Shown here one piece after another: positions 33,611-42,311 of a stretch of 64,000 nt of DNA. Every line of letters begins with the position of its first letter. The stretch's first letter is position 1. The notes under the pieces are model-generated. The model was not told where the DNA came from and did no database searches. It worked only from the letters and a program-made list of their open reading frames with translations. The DNA comes from JAWWPG01 sp037719575 (GTDB lineage Bacteria; Actinomycetota; Actinomycetes; Propionibacteriales; Nocardioidaceae): assembly GCA_037719575.1 (NCBI GenBank), contig JBBJMF010000003.1, positions 1-64,000 on the forward strand. Direction: 5' to 3'. The position numbers and the translations under genes were made by a program.

Positions 33611-36600
33611 GCGGCAGCTCACCGTTCTGGTCCCTCCTCGGGACCGGGCTGAGGGGCCTTCGGTCGAGACTGTTGCTCACGGTGGGCTCGGTGCTGCTTG
33701 CCGCGATCTCCGTTGCGGCGGCCGTCGTCGGGCCGATGTACCAGACCGGTGCTGCCTCGTCGTACCTCGTGACGAAGCTGCGGGCCGCGCCGAACTTCCT
33801 GACCGGGGTGGTGCTCGACTACAGCCCGCCCCAGACGGGATCGCCCGAGACCGGACTCGGGCACTTCGATCCAGGCGGGTACGCCGAGGCGCTCGCCGAG
33901 GCTCGCAAGCTCGCCGACCAGCAGCTCAACGACCAGTTCGCGCCGGCCACCGCCATGCTGTGGACCGGGCGGATCTACAGCTCCCGCGTCGGCGGCGAGG
34001 CCACGGTGCTGGCTGCCCATGGCGCCTGCGCCCACCTGGCGCTGACTGGCCGCTGCCCCTCGTCTCCGGGCGAGGTGCTGGTGCTGCGGCACGACAGCAG
34101 CTTCGCCGGGGTCCGGGTCGGCGAGCGCTTCCGCCTGCCGAGTGTGAGCATTCCGTTGCACGTCGTCGGGGTGTATGCGCCCCGCGCCAAAGACGAGAAC
34201 TTCTGGTTCGACCTCGCCAACCTGGCGAGCGTGCCACCGGCCCCGACGCTGCCCGCCCCGACGCCGTACAGCCCGGCTCCTCTCATCACCAGCCCGCAGA
34301 CGTTCGACAGCATCACTCTTCCGCCGGCGTTCGTGACGGCAACCCGACGGCTCGTCGTCACGCCAAGCACGTCGGTGTCGGACCTGCAGTCTGCTGCCCG
34401 TGCGGTCAAGGAACTGCAGGCCGCGCAAGCCGCCGGCGACCTCAGACTGAGTGGTCTGAAGCCCGAGCCTGGCAACCAGCTCGCCACGATCCTGCACGAG
34501 ACGCGGCAGCGGTCGTCGACGGCGCGCTCCACGGTGGCGCCTGCGGTAGTTTCCGTGGTGCTGGTCGCCCTGGTGCTGCTCCTGCGGCTGCTCTCGGCGT
34601 CGATGGAGGTGCGCCGCTCCGAGCTCGCGCTGGCCTCCCTTCGGGGGTACTCCCGGCGCCAGATGTGGCTGCTCGGCCTTCTCGAACCGGCCCTGATGGT
34701 CATCATCGCCACACCTGTCGGGCTGATCGGCGGGTATGTGTCCGCGCGGATCCTGGCCCGGTCCTGGCTCGTCACCGAGCTGCCGATGCCGCTCGGCTCG
34801 GCGAGCGTGCTGGCGCTGCTGACGGTCGTGGTTGCCACCGTTGTCGTCGCGGCACTCGTGGTGCGAGACGCCCTCAGTGAGACCTTGAGCGTGCAGATCG
34901 CCGGAGTACGCCGTCCCGGACGCTCCGGACGATGGGCGGTGCTGCTCCGGCTCGTGGCCATCGCGGCCGCCATCACCGTCCTCGTGTCGACGCTCGCGGC
35001 CGCAAGACGTTCGAGGCCCGACGCCACCGACCTGGCACTTCCCATCCTGCTGGCGGTGGCTGCGGGCCTGGTCACCACCCTCGGAGCCCAGACGGCTGCC
35101 CGCCGGTGGGCCTCCTGGTCGGCTCGACGTCCAGGCGTCTTCAGCTACCTCGCGTCGCGGACCATCAGCCGCCGCCGCGAGGGCACGCTCGTCATCTTGC
35201 CGCTCACGGCTGCGCTCGCGATCTCGATCTTCGCGGCCGGCGTGTTCACCTCGGCCGCCGACTGGCGGGCGAGCAACGCGGCAACGCTGGTGGGCGCCGA
35301 GGTGTCGTACGCCACCGAGCTGTCCTTGGGCCAGGCCGTCGCGCTCACTCATCGGGTCGACCCGGACGGTCGGTGGCTGATGGCTGTCGGAGCCGAGTTC
35401 GACGGGTCGAACCAGCTCCTCGTCATGGACACGCCGCGCCTCTCCAGGGTAGGTCTCTGGCCCGACAGCTGGACGCCGGGCATGGGGGCCGCCGACATCG
35501 AGGCGGCGCTGCGCACCCACCGGCCAGCCGTGACGCTGACCGGGTCGGACGTGTCGATCACCGTTGACAACCGGGTCTCGGGGGAGTACCCGAGGCTCAC
35601 CGTCGAGCTGTCGATGACGACCGCCGAGGGACTGCAGTCCCAGGTCCTGCTCGGACCGATGCGCCGCGGGCTGTCCACCGTGTCGGGTCGACTCACCGGA
35701 TGCGGCTCGGGATGTCTCGTCAGGCAGATGAGCTTCGGCGGCCCGGCCGGTCTGACCGAGGCCATGCACGGCACCGCGACGATCACGGACGTCCGTGTCG
35801 ACGGGCGGCGGGTCGGCGGGTTCCTCGACGGATCCTGGCGGGTGACCCAGCCGCTGCTCAACACGCCGACCGCCGTGTCCGGGCTCCCGCGCGTGGGTGC
35901 TGACCGGCTCAGCGTCGACTTCGACGCCGACAGCGCCACCTCCTTCGCCGCGATCACCCCAGGGGACGTCCCGCTCGTCCGACCGATCGTCTTCGGGCGG
36001 GACGCGCAGCCGGCCGACGCGATCCGGCTGCCCGGAGTGCTCCGCCTGCGGACGAGCGCCTACCGGTCCCTCGACGTCCGCCCCGTGGCAGAGGCGGAGT
36101 CGATGCCGGTGCTCGGACCCGTCGGGATGATGATCGACTTCACGATGCTGACGCGGGACGTGGCGATCAACGACACCAGCACGACTGTCTCGATCCTGGC
36201 TCGCGCCGACACCCCGTCGTCGGTCGTGTCGGGCCTTGCAGACAACGGGATCAGTGATCCCGAGAGGCTGTCGACGACCCAGGCGGTGTTGGACAACGAC
36301 GCGTTCGCGCTCGCCCTCAACCTCTACCTCGTGGTCACCGTGATCGTCATCCTGCTGGCGCTGACCGGTTTGGCCGCGAGCCTCGCGGTCCAGCTGCCGG
36401 CCCGGCGTCGCGACGCCGCGTCGCTGCGCGTCGTGGGACTACGGCGCCGCTCGATCCTGTCGGCAGTGGTAGCCGAGTTCGCCGTCGTGCTCGGCGCTGC
36501 TGCGCTCGCCGGCATCGCGGCCGGCTCGGTGGCCCAGTACGTCGTCGTGCGCACGGTCACGCTCGGGTACGCCGACACGCAGCACACCCCGCGGCTGCTG

Positions 36601-36735
36601 CCGTCGCTGAATGTCGGCAGCATGACGGCTTTGCTCGCGGTCGTCACGGTCTGTCTGCTCGTCGTCGCCGTCACGGTGGCCGGGTTGACCGTGCGCGGCG
36701 CGCGGACCGCGAGCCTCCGCGAGAACGCACAGTAA
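33607..36735 (+). CDS. Very large FtsX-type ABC permease 2
   Basis: A 1042-residue membrane protein. It has an N-terminal helix (about 17-40), an external domain (about 41-300), a membrane cluster (about 310-480), another helix group (about 500-560), a second external domain (about 570-880) and C-terminal helices (about 900-1030). The second external domain carries TGCGSGCLVRQMSF, matching the Cys pair of permease 1, and both end with the RADTP(S/T)-x-V segment. It starts in an ATGA overlap. With the two ATPases this makes one four-gene export system. Confidence 0.82.
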   Translation: MSGSSPFWSLLGTGLRGLRSRLLLTVGSVLLAAISVAAAVVGPMYQTGAASSYLVTKLRAAPNFLTGVVLDYSPPQTGSPETGLGHFDPGGYAEALAEARKLADQQLNDQFAPATAMLWTGRIYSSRVGGEATVLAAHGACAHLALTGRCPSSPGEVLVLRHDSSFAGVRVGERFRLPSVSIPLHVVGVYAPRAKDENFWFDLANLASVPPAPTLPAPTPYSPAPLITSPQTFDSITLPPAFVTATRRLVVTPSTSVSDLQSAARAVKELQAAQAAGDLRLSGLKPEPGNQLATILHETRQRSSTARSTVAPAVVSVVLVALVLLLRLLSASMEVRRSELALASLRGYSRRQMWLLGLLEPALMVIIATPVGLIGGYVSARILARSWLVTELPMPLGSASVLALLTVVVATVVVAALVVRDALSETLSVQIAGVRRPGRSGRWAVLLRLVAIAAAITVLVSTLAAARRSRPDATDLALPILLAVAAGLVTTLGAQTAARRWASWSARRPGVFSYLASRTISRRREGTLVILPLTAALAISIFAAGVFTSAADWRASNAATLVGAEVSYATELSLGQAVALTHRVDPDGRWLMAVGAEFDGSNQLLVMDTPRLSRVGLWPDSWTPGMGAADIEAALRTHRPAVTLTGSDVSITVDNRVSGEYPRLTVELSMTTAEGLQSQVLLGPMRRGLSTVSGRLTGCGSGCLVRQMSFGGPAGLTEAMHGTATITDVRVDGRRVGGFLDGSWRVTQPLLNTPTAVSGLPRVGADRLSVDFDADSATSFAAITPGDVPLVRPIVFGRDAQPADAIRLPGVLRLRTSAYRSLDVRPVAEAESMPVLGPVGMMIDFTMLTRDVAINDTSTTVSILARADTPSSVVSGLADNGISDPERLSTTQAVLDNDAFALALNLYLVVTVIVILLALTGLAASLAVQLPARRRDAASLRVVGLRRRSILSAVVAEFAVVLGAAALAGIAAGSVAQYVVVRTVTLGYADTQHTPRLLPSLNVGSMTALLAVVTVCLLVVAVTVAGLTVRGARTASLRENAQ

Positions 36736-36750
36736 AGATCATGCCGCAGA

Positions 36751-36791
36751 GATCCGACAATGAGATGGCTCCAGCCACCTCCCGTCGGATC
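36751..36791. terminator. Hairpin with the GATCCGAC stem motif
   Basis: GATCCGAC (36751-36758) pairs with GTCGGATC (36784-36791). It lies just after the permease 2 stop and before the next gene. The same stem sequence, in a longer form, recurs at 50981-51036. No T-run follows. Confidence 0.4.
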
Positions 36792-36814
36792 CTGGGTTGG
36801 GGGACGATGGACGG

Positions 36815-37846
36815 ATGGAGTGGAGCAGCGACGTACGACAGGCGGACTGGTTCCGCGCGCGCTTGTCGCCGTTCGACTCCGGCATCGCGACGTCGGTGGT
36901 GCCTGGCGGGTTCGACGCTTACGCCCGGATCTTCCACCCTGCCTCGCGGGACCTCGATGAGGATCGGGTTCCGGTGCGCTGGTCGGAGATTGCCGCATGG
37001 AGCGGTCTCTCGCTGGTGCCGAACTCCCAGTTCGCCGACATCGCGCTGCCCGCGAGCCTCCCAGGTTCGCCCAGGCCCTGGGACAGCGGCCCCCAGGAGG
37101 GCACGCTCGCCACGCCGTACGCGACGGCGCTCGTCGACGTCCTGACGACGCAGTCGTCTGCATTGCCGTGGTGGTTCTGCGTCTGGGAGGGCTTCGGGTG
37201 GGACGGCGGCGTCATGGGCTGGGCGATCACCGATGACAGTGACATCGCAGCGACGCCGGCCGAGCTCGAGGCTCTCCGCCTCGAGGTCGAGGCCTGGCAC
37301 AAGGACCCAGTGCCTCGCGAGGTGCGCGACGGGCCGCGAGCGCGGCTCCCGAACCGGGACTATCTCTTCTACCGTGGCGATCCTGGCGATGCGCTCGCCT
37401 TCGTGGAGAGCCGGCAACAGACGGCCAACCTGTGGTGGCCGTCAGACCACTCCTGGTGCGTGGCGACCGAGATCGATCTGCCCTGGACGTACGTCGGAGG
37501 CAGCTCTGAGCTCATCGCCGCGGTCGTCTCGGATACCCGTCTGGAGGCCCTCGTGGTCTCACCCGATGTCAACAACTGGATGACGGTCCCAGCCTGGGTG
37601 ACCGCTCTGGCCGAGCAGGCGGCCCACCTGATCCTGCGGGACGGTCACGCGGTGCTCGAGACCCCGTACGGGAGCGTGCGTACCACGCTGGCCACCGACG
37701 AGACGGGCAGCTGGCGCCTCACGATGGACAGACGCGTGGAGGGGGAGCTGGGTTCCGGCTCTTCGTGGTCCTCCTCGAGTCAACCGCCGTCGGACGACTC
37801 GCTGGTCCGATCGCTGACTCGTTCGGTCATTGAATTGGTGCCGTAG
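36815..37846 (+). CDS. Conserved actinobacterial protein of unknown function
   Basis: A 343-residue soluble protein rich in Trp (WWFCVWEGFGW, NLWWPSDHSWC) with an N-terminal segment VVPGGFDAYARIFHPA followed by VRWSEIAAWSG. I have seen this N-terminal pattern in unnamed actinobacterial proteins, but I cannot give a function. No signal peptide or membrane helix is visible. The last 25 residues are Ser-rich. ATG 36815 has GACGAT six bases upstream, a weak -10 match. It is followed by the marR gene on the same strand. Confidence 0.65.
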   Translation: MEWSSDVRQADWFRARLSPFDSGIATSVVPGGFDAYARIFHPASRDLDEDRVPVRWSEIAAWSGLSLVPNSQFADIALPASLPGSPRPWDSGPQEGTLATPYATALVDVLTTQSSALPWWFCVWEGFGWDGGVMGWAITDDSDIAATPAELEALRLEVEAWHKDPVPREVRDGPRARLPNRDYLFYRGDPGDALAFVESRQQTANLWWPSDHSWCVATEIDLPWTYVGGSSELIAAVVSDTRLEALVVSPDVNNWMTVPAWVTALAEQAAHLILRDGHAVLETPYGSVRTTLATDETGSWRLTMDRRVEGELGSGSSWSSSSQPPSDDSLVRSLTRSVIELVP

Positions 37847-37854
37847 CCGGCCGA

Positions 37855-37860
37855 TAGGGT
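37855..37860 (+). promoter_or_regulatory. -10 hexamer, leaderless marR transcript
   Basis: TAGGGT lies six bases before ATG 37867, with no separate ribosome binding site. Confidence 0.45.
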
Positions 37861-37866
37861 CTGGGG

Positions 37867-38436
37867 ATGCCTCGTCACGAGCCGCTGCCGTTCGACCCCA
37901 TCGAGGAGGCAGCGCGGCACTGGTCGGCCCGATGGGACGCGGTCGACAAGATGCGTGCCGTCACCAGCCTGATGCGCGCCCAGCAGCTCGTGCTCAGCGA
38001 GCTCGACGACATCCTCCGCGAGCACGGGCTGACGTTCGCTCGCTACGAGGCCCTGGTGCTGCTCACGTTCTCCCGCCGTGGGTCGCTGCCCCTGGGCAAG
38101 ATGGGGGAGCGTCTCCAGGTCCATCCCACGTCGGTGACCTCGATCATCAACCGGCTCAAGGCGGCCTCGCTGGTGACGCGGCGTACCCACCCGACCGACC
38201 GCCGTACGGTGCTGGCGGAGATCACCGACCTCGGCCGCGAGCGGGTGACGGGGGCGACCGATGCGCTGGTGCGGGCCGACTTCGGGCTGGGAAGCGTTGG
38301 CCCGGGCGAGCTCGCGGCGATCTTCGACGTGCTCCGGCCGGTGCGGCTCGCCGCCGGCGACTTCACCGCCCCTCGCGCTTCGGCTGCGGTTGCCCCGCCG
38401 GGCGAACCCGTCGGAAGCGCAGGCGAACCGGGGTAG
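37867..38436 (+). CDS. MarR-family transcriptional regulator
   Basis: A 189-residue winged-helix regulator. The dimerisation helix (about 25-45) includes MRAQQLVLSELDDILREHGL. The recognition helix region is LQVHPTSVTSIINRLKAASL, and the wing is VTRRTHPTDRRTVLAEIT. It sits 47 bases upstream of the IcmA-type mutase gene, and that gap contains paired palindromes over the predicted transcription start. Control of the mutase is therefore likely. A CoA thioester or a branched acid would be a natural effector, but none can be read from the sequence. Confidence 0.9.
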   Translation: MPRHEPLPFDPIEEAARHWSARWDAVDKMRAVTSLMRAQQLVLSELDDILREHGLTFARYEALVLLTFSRRGSLPLGKMGERLQVHPTSVTSIINRLKAASLVTRRTHPTDRRTVLAEITDLGRERVTGATDALVRADFGLGSVGPGELAAIFDVLRPVRLAAGDFTAPRASAAVAPPGEPVGSAGEPG

Positions 38437-38460
38437 GATAATCGGACGTCCAACTAGTTG
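38434..38460 (+). promoter_or_regulatory. Mutase promoter with candidate MarR operator
   Basis: TAGGAT (38434-38439) is a good -10 hexamer. The palindromes GGACGTCC (38444-38451) and CAACTAGTTG (38451-38460) follow at once, where transcription should begin. GGGAG at 38473-38477 then serves ATG 38484. Repressor binding here would block initiation. Confidence 0.5.
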
Positions 38461-38483
38461 CTCGGTACCGCTGGGAGACGACC

Positions 38484-40181
38484 ATGACTGACCTCGACGG
38501 TATCGCCGCCGGCCGCGAGCGCTGGGCGCAGCGCTATGCGGCCTCCCGGGTGAGGGACGTCGACTTCACCACGCTCTCGGGCGTCGAGGTGGAGCCGGTC
38601 TACGGTCCCGAGCCCGGCACCAGCATCCCCGCGTTCGAACGCATCGGCTGGCCCGGCGAGTACCCGTTCACCCGTGGGCTCTACCCCACCGGCTATCGCG
38701 GCCGTGCCTGGACGATCAGGCAGTTCGCCGGCTTCGGGAACGCGGCGCAGACCAACGAGCGCTACCAAATGATCCTCGGTCGGGGCGGTGGCGGCCTTTC
38801 CGTCGCCTTCGACATGCCGACGCTGATGGGTCGCGACAGTGACGACCCGCAGTCGCTCGGCGAGGTCGGTCACTGCGGCGTCGCGATCGACAGCGCCCGC
38901 GACATGGAGACCCTGTTTGCGCAGATCCCGCTCGAGGACGTCACCACGTCGATGACGATCTCCGGGCCGGCAGTGCCGGTCTTCTGCATGTACCTGGTCG
39001 CGGCCGAGCGGCAGGGTGCCGACATCGGCAAGCTCAACGGCACGCTGCAGACCGACATCTTCAAGGAGTACATCGCGCAGAAGGAGTGGCTGTTCCCACC
39101 CGCACCGCACCTTCGCCTGATCGGCGACCTGATGGAGTACTGCGCCGCCGACATCCCCGACTACAAGCCGCTCAGTGTCTCCGGCTACCACATCCGGGAG
39201 GCCGGCTCGACGGCCGCGCAGGAGCTGGCATTCACGCTCGTCGACGGCTTCGGGTATGTCGAGCTCGGGCTGTCGCGGGGTCTCGACGTCGAGGTCTTCG
39301 CGCCCGGCCTGTCGTTCTTCTTCGACGCACACCTCGACTTCTTCGAGGAGATCGCGAAATTCCGGGCCGCCCGGCGGATCTGGGCCCGCTGGATGCGTGA
39401 CGTCTACGGCGCCACGACCGAACGCGCGCAGTGGATGCGCTTCCACACCCAGACGGCAGGCGTCTCCCTCACCGCCCAACAGCCCTACAACAACGTCGTA
39501 CGGACGGCGGTGGAGGCGCTGGCCGCCGTGCTCGGCGGCACCAACTCCCTGCACACCAACGCCCTCGACGAGACGCTGGCGCTGCCCAGCGAGCAGGCCG
39601 CCGAGATCGCCCTGCGCACCCAGCAGGTGATCATGGAGGAGACCGGCGTCGTCAACGTCGCTGACCCGCTCGGTGGCTCCTGGTACGTCGAGGCGCTCAC
39701 CGACCGACTGGAGGCCGAGGCCGAGGCGATCTTCGCGAAGGTCAAGGAGATGGGCGGCGGGGACGCGCGGACCCATGAGATCGGGCCCATGACGAGTGGC
39801 ATCCTGCGCGGCATCGAGGACGGCTGGTTCATGTCGGAGATCGCCGAGGCCGCGTTCCAGTACCAGGTCGCCCTCGAGAAGGGGGAGAAGAAGGTCGTCG
39901 GAGTCAACTGCCACCTGGACTCGGTGACTCACGACCTGGAGATCCTGCGGGTGTCCCACGAGGTCGAGCTCGACCAGGTGCGAGACCTCGCCGAGCGGCG
40001 TGAGGGCCGCGACCAGGCCGCGGTCGACGAGGCGCTCGGCCGGATGGTGCAGGCCGCGCGGTCGAGCGACAACATGATCCCCGCCATGCTCGACGCCGCC
40101 CGGGCGGAGGCGACGCTCGGTGAGATCTGCGACGCCCTGCGCGATGAATGGGGCGAGTACCGCGAGCCGGCCAGGTTCTGA
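38484..40181 (+). CDS. icmA: Acyl-CoA mutase large subunit, isobutyryl-CoA type
   Basis: A 565-residue B12-dependent mutase catalytic subunit with the barrel domain and no B12-binding domain. Two residues define substrate in this family: Tyr and Arg bind the carboxylate of methylmalonyl-CoA, whereas IcmA has Phe and Gln. Here they are F81 (RQFAGFGNA) and Q199 (EYIAQKEWLFPP), so a substrate without the extra carboxylate, isobutyryl-CoA or n-butyryl-CoA, is expected. The small B12-binding partner is not in this window. MeaB and the adenosyltransferase could service it. It lies directly after the MarR gene. Confidence 0.87.
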   Translation: MTDLDGIAAGRERWAQRYAASRVRDVDFTTLSGVEVEPVYGPEPGTSIPAFERIGWPGEYPFTRGLYPTGYRGRAWTIRQFAGFGNAAQTNERYQMILGRGGGGLSVAFDMPTLMGRDSDDPQSLGEVGHCGVAIDSARDMETLFAQIPLEDVTTSMTISGPAVPVFCMYLVAAERQGADIGKLNGTLQTDIFKEYIAQKEWLFPPAPHLRLIGDLMEYCAADIPDYKPLSVSGYHIREAGSTAAQELAFTLVDGFGYVELGLSRGLDVEVFAPGLSFFFDAHLDFFEEIAKFRAARRIWARWMRDVYGATTERAQWMRFHTQTAGVSLTAQQPYNNVVRTAVEALAAVLGGTNSLHTNALDETLALPSEQAAEIALRTQQVIMEETGVVNVADPLGGSWYVEALTDRLEAEAEAIFAKVKEMGGGDARTHEIGPMTSGILRGIEDGWFMSEIAEAAFQYQVALEKGEKKVVGVNCHLDSVTHDLEILRVSHEVELDQVRDLAERREGRDQAAVDEALGRMVQAARSSDNMIPAMLDAARAEATLGEICDALRDEWGEYREPARF

Positions 40182-40230
40182 CTCAGCGGCGGCCCGGCCC
40201 GAACCCAGGGTCGGGCTCGCGCAACAAACG

Positions 40231-40271
40231 GGTTGCCCCCGGCCGAGCCGTCTGGTGCACTCGGGGCAACC
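40231..40271 (+). terminator. Hairpin between mutase and GTPase genes
   Basis: GGTTGCCCC (40231-40239) pairs with GGGGCAACC (40263-40271). It lies 50 bases after the mutase stop and 85 before the GTPase start. It may end the mutase transcript or act as a leader structure for the GTPase gene; no T-run follows. Confidence 0.4.
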
Positions 40272-40355
40272 GACGGCGACCGAGGAGCAGGACATGCGAG
40301 CAGCGGACATGTGCCCGGGAAGGGTCTCTCACCTATCCGAAGGACATGACGCTCG

Positions 40356-42311
40356 ATGCGAATGCTCAACCTGGGAATCGTCGCGCATGTTGACGCCGGT
40401 AAGACCAGCCTGACCGAGCGGCTGCTGTTCGCCGCCGGAGTCATCGACGAGATCGGCAGTGTCGACGACGGCACCACCCAGGCCGACACCATGGTCCTGG
40501 AACGCCAGCGCGGGATCACCATCAAGTCCGCCGTCGTCTCCTTCGTCGTCGGCGACGTCACTGTCAACCTCATCGACACTCCTGGCCATCCGGACTTCAT
40601 CGCCGAGGTGGAGCGGGTGCTCAGCATCCTCGACGGAGCCGTGCTCGTGGTCTCCGCGGTCGAGGGCGTGCAGCCGCAGACACGCATCCTCAGCCGGGCG
40701 CTGCGGCGGCTCTGGGTCCCCACGCTGGTGTTCGTCAACAAGCTCGACCGGGCGGGCGCGGACGACGCCAGAGTGGTCCGGGACCTCGCTGACACGTTAG
40801 CGCTGGCGCCTATCGAGCTGGCGGCTGCCCGGGGGATCGGCTCGCGGGACGTCACGGTCACGTCGTACGGCGACGACGCAGCCTTCACCGCGCGGCTGCT
40901 CGATGTGCTCACGGAGCACGACGATGCACTGCTGACCACGTACCTGGAGGATCCTCGGTCGCTGTCCCGCGCCCGCCTGCGCGAGGAGCTCGCCCGCCAG
41001 GTCAGCCGGGCGGTCTTGCACCCGGTATTCCTCGGCTCGGCGATCACCGGGGTAGGCGTGGAGCTCCTGATGACGGCCCTCGCCGACCTGCTGCCGGCCG
41101 GCCGCGGCGACGTCGATGCTGCGCCGTCGGGAGTCGCGTTCAAGGTCGAGCGTGGCCCGGCGGGTGAGCGAGTCGCGTTCGTCGCTATGACGGCGGGGAC
41201 CTTGCGGGTGCGCGACCGGGTCCAGGTCGGGAGCGGCGGCGAAGGGCAGGTCACGGCGATCAGCGTCTTCGAACGAGGCTCCGCCACGCCGAGTCCGATG
41301 GTGGCCGCCGGCCAGATCGCCAAGATCTGGGGGCTCGGCGAGGTCATGGTCGGCTCGTCGGTCGGGGCGCCGCGCCCCGGCCGGACGCCGTTCCGGTTCG
41401 CCCCTCCGACGCTGGAGGCAGTCGTCGTGGCGCGCAACCCAGCGGACCGGGGCGCGCTGCACGTCGCACTCACCCAGCTCGCCGAGCAGGACCCGCTCAT
41501 CAACCTGCGACCGGTCGACGACGGGCCGACGAGCGCCCTCTCGCTGTACGGCGAGGTGCAGAAGGAGGTCATCGGCGACACTCTCGCCGCCGACTTCGGC
41601 GTCGGCGTGGACTTCCACGAGTCCACCACGATCTGCATCGAGCGGCCCGTGCGCGCCGGCTCCGCGGGCGAGCCGCTCCCTGCTGGTCGCTCGGCGGAGC
41701 ACCCCCTGCTGGCCGGCGTCGGACTGCGCATCGAGCCGGTGGCTGCCGGCTCAGGCGTCGAGGTCGGCCTCGAGATCGAGCGGGGCTCCCTTCCGCGCGC
41801 CTTCCTCACGGCCATCGAGGAGGCGGTGCCGACAGGTCTGAGCCGCGGCCTGCGCGGCTGGCAGGTCACCGACTGTCGGGTGACGATCACCAGCTCCGGC
41901 TATGCGCCTCGCCAGAGCCACGCCCACGCGACGTTCGACCGGAACATGTCGAGCACTGCCGACGACTTCCGCAGCCTGACTCCGGTCGTGCTGATGCAGG
42001 CCCTGGCCCTCGCCGGAACCGTCGTGTGCGAGCCCATGCACCACTTCCGCCTCGAGCTCCCCGACGATCTCCTGGGGTCGTTGCTGCCCGCGCTCGCTCG
42101 TCTCGGGGCGGTGCCGCGAAGGCCCGAGCCCCGCGCGGCGTCGTACCTCGTCGAGGGCGACATCCCGGCCGCCCGGGTGCATGCCCTGCAGCAACAGCTG
42201 CCAACACTGTCGCGCGGCCAGGGAGTGCTGGAGTGCGCCTTCGACCACTACCGGCCGGTGCGCGGCACGGCCCCGACCCCCCCCGGGCCGTTCACTAGGA
42301 TGGCCCGATGA
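40356..42311 (+). CDS. Ribosomal-protection-type translation GTPase (Tet/OtrA-like)
   Basis: A 651-residue EF-G-like GTPase. It has G1 AHVDAGKTS, G2 RGITI, G3 DTPGH and G4 NKLD, then a beta-barrel domain, domain IV with QSHAHATFDR, and a C-terminal domain ending in the HYRPV segment. The lack of the EF-G insert in the G domain and the overall length fit the TetM/OtrA group that removes tetracycline from ribosomes. Chromosomal members in actinobacteria are often not true resistance genes. There is no mobile element nearby. Its stop overlaps the next start (ATGA). Confidence 0.82.
   Translation: MRMLNLGIVAHVDAGKTSLTERLLFAAGVIDEIGSVDDGTTQADTMVLERQRGITIKSAVVSFVVGDVTVNLIDTPGHPDFIAEVERVLSILDGAVLVVSAVEGVQPQTRILSRALRRLWVPTLVFVNKLDRAGADDARVVRDLADTLALAPIELAAARGIGSRDVTVTSYGDDAAFTARLLDVLTEHDDALLTTYLEDPRSLSRARLREELARQVSRAVLHPVFLGSAITGVGVELLMTALADLLPAGRGDVDAAPSGVAFKVERGPAGERVAFVAMTAGTLRVRDRVQVGSGGEGQVTAISVFERGSATPSPMVAAGQIAKIWGLGEVMVGSSVGAPRPGRTPFRFAPPTLEAVVVARNPADRGALHVALTQLAEQDPLINLRPVDDGPTSALSLYGEVQKEVIGDTLAADFGVGVDFHESTTICIERPVRAGSAGEPLPAGRSAEHPLLAGVGLRIEPVAAGSGVEVGLEIERGSLPRAFLTAIEEAVPTGLSRGLRGWQVTDCRVTITSSGYAPRQSHAHATFDRNMSSTADDFRSLTPVVLMQALALAGTVVCEPMHHFRLELPDDLLGSLLPALARLGAVPRRPEPRAASYLVEGDIPAARVHALQQQLPTLSRGQGVLECAFDHYRPVRGTAPTPPGPFTRMAR
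42296..42301 (+). promoter_or_regulatory. -10 hexamer inside the GTPase gene end
   Basis: TAGGAT lies six bases before ATG 42308. The downstream gene may have its own leaderless promoter as well as coupling to the GTPase gene. Confidence 0.4.

Noticed and set aside
33619..35769. 716-codon open frame on the minus strand opposite permease 2
   Set aside because: It is Arg/Gly/His-rich with no motif, and lies entirely across a well-supported membrane protein gene. It is an expected antisense artefact of very high GC third positions.
36736..38483. Cobalamin riboswitch upstream of the B12 mutase
   Set aside because: The gap before the mutase is only 47 bases, and no B12-box-like sequence or multi-stem leader is visible there or before ecm.
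40356..42311. Acquired tetracycline-resistance gene on a mobile element
   Set aside because: Base composition matches the neighbours, the gene is translationally coupled to a housekeeping-type gene, and no transposase, integrase or repeats flank it.
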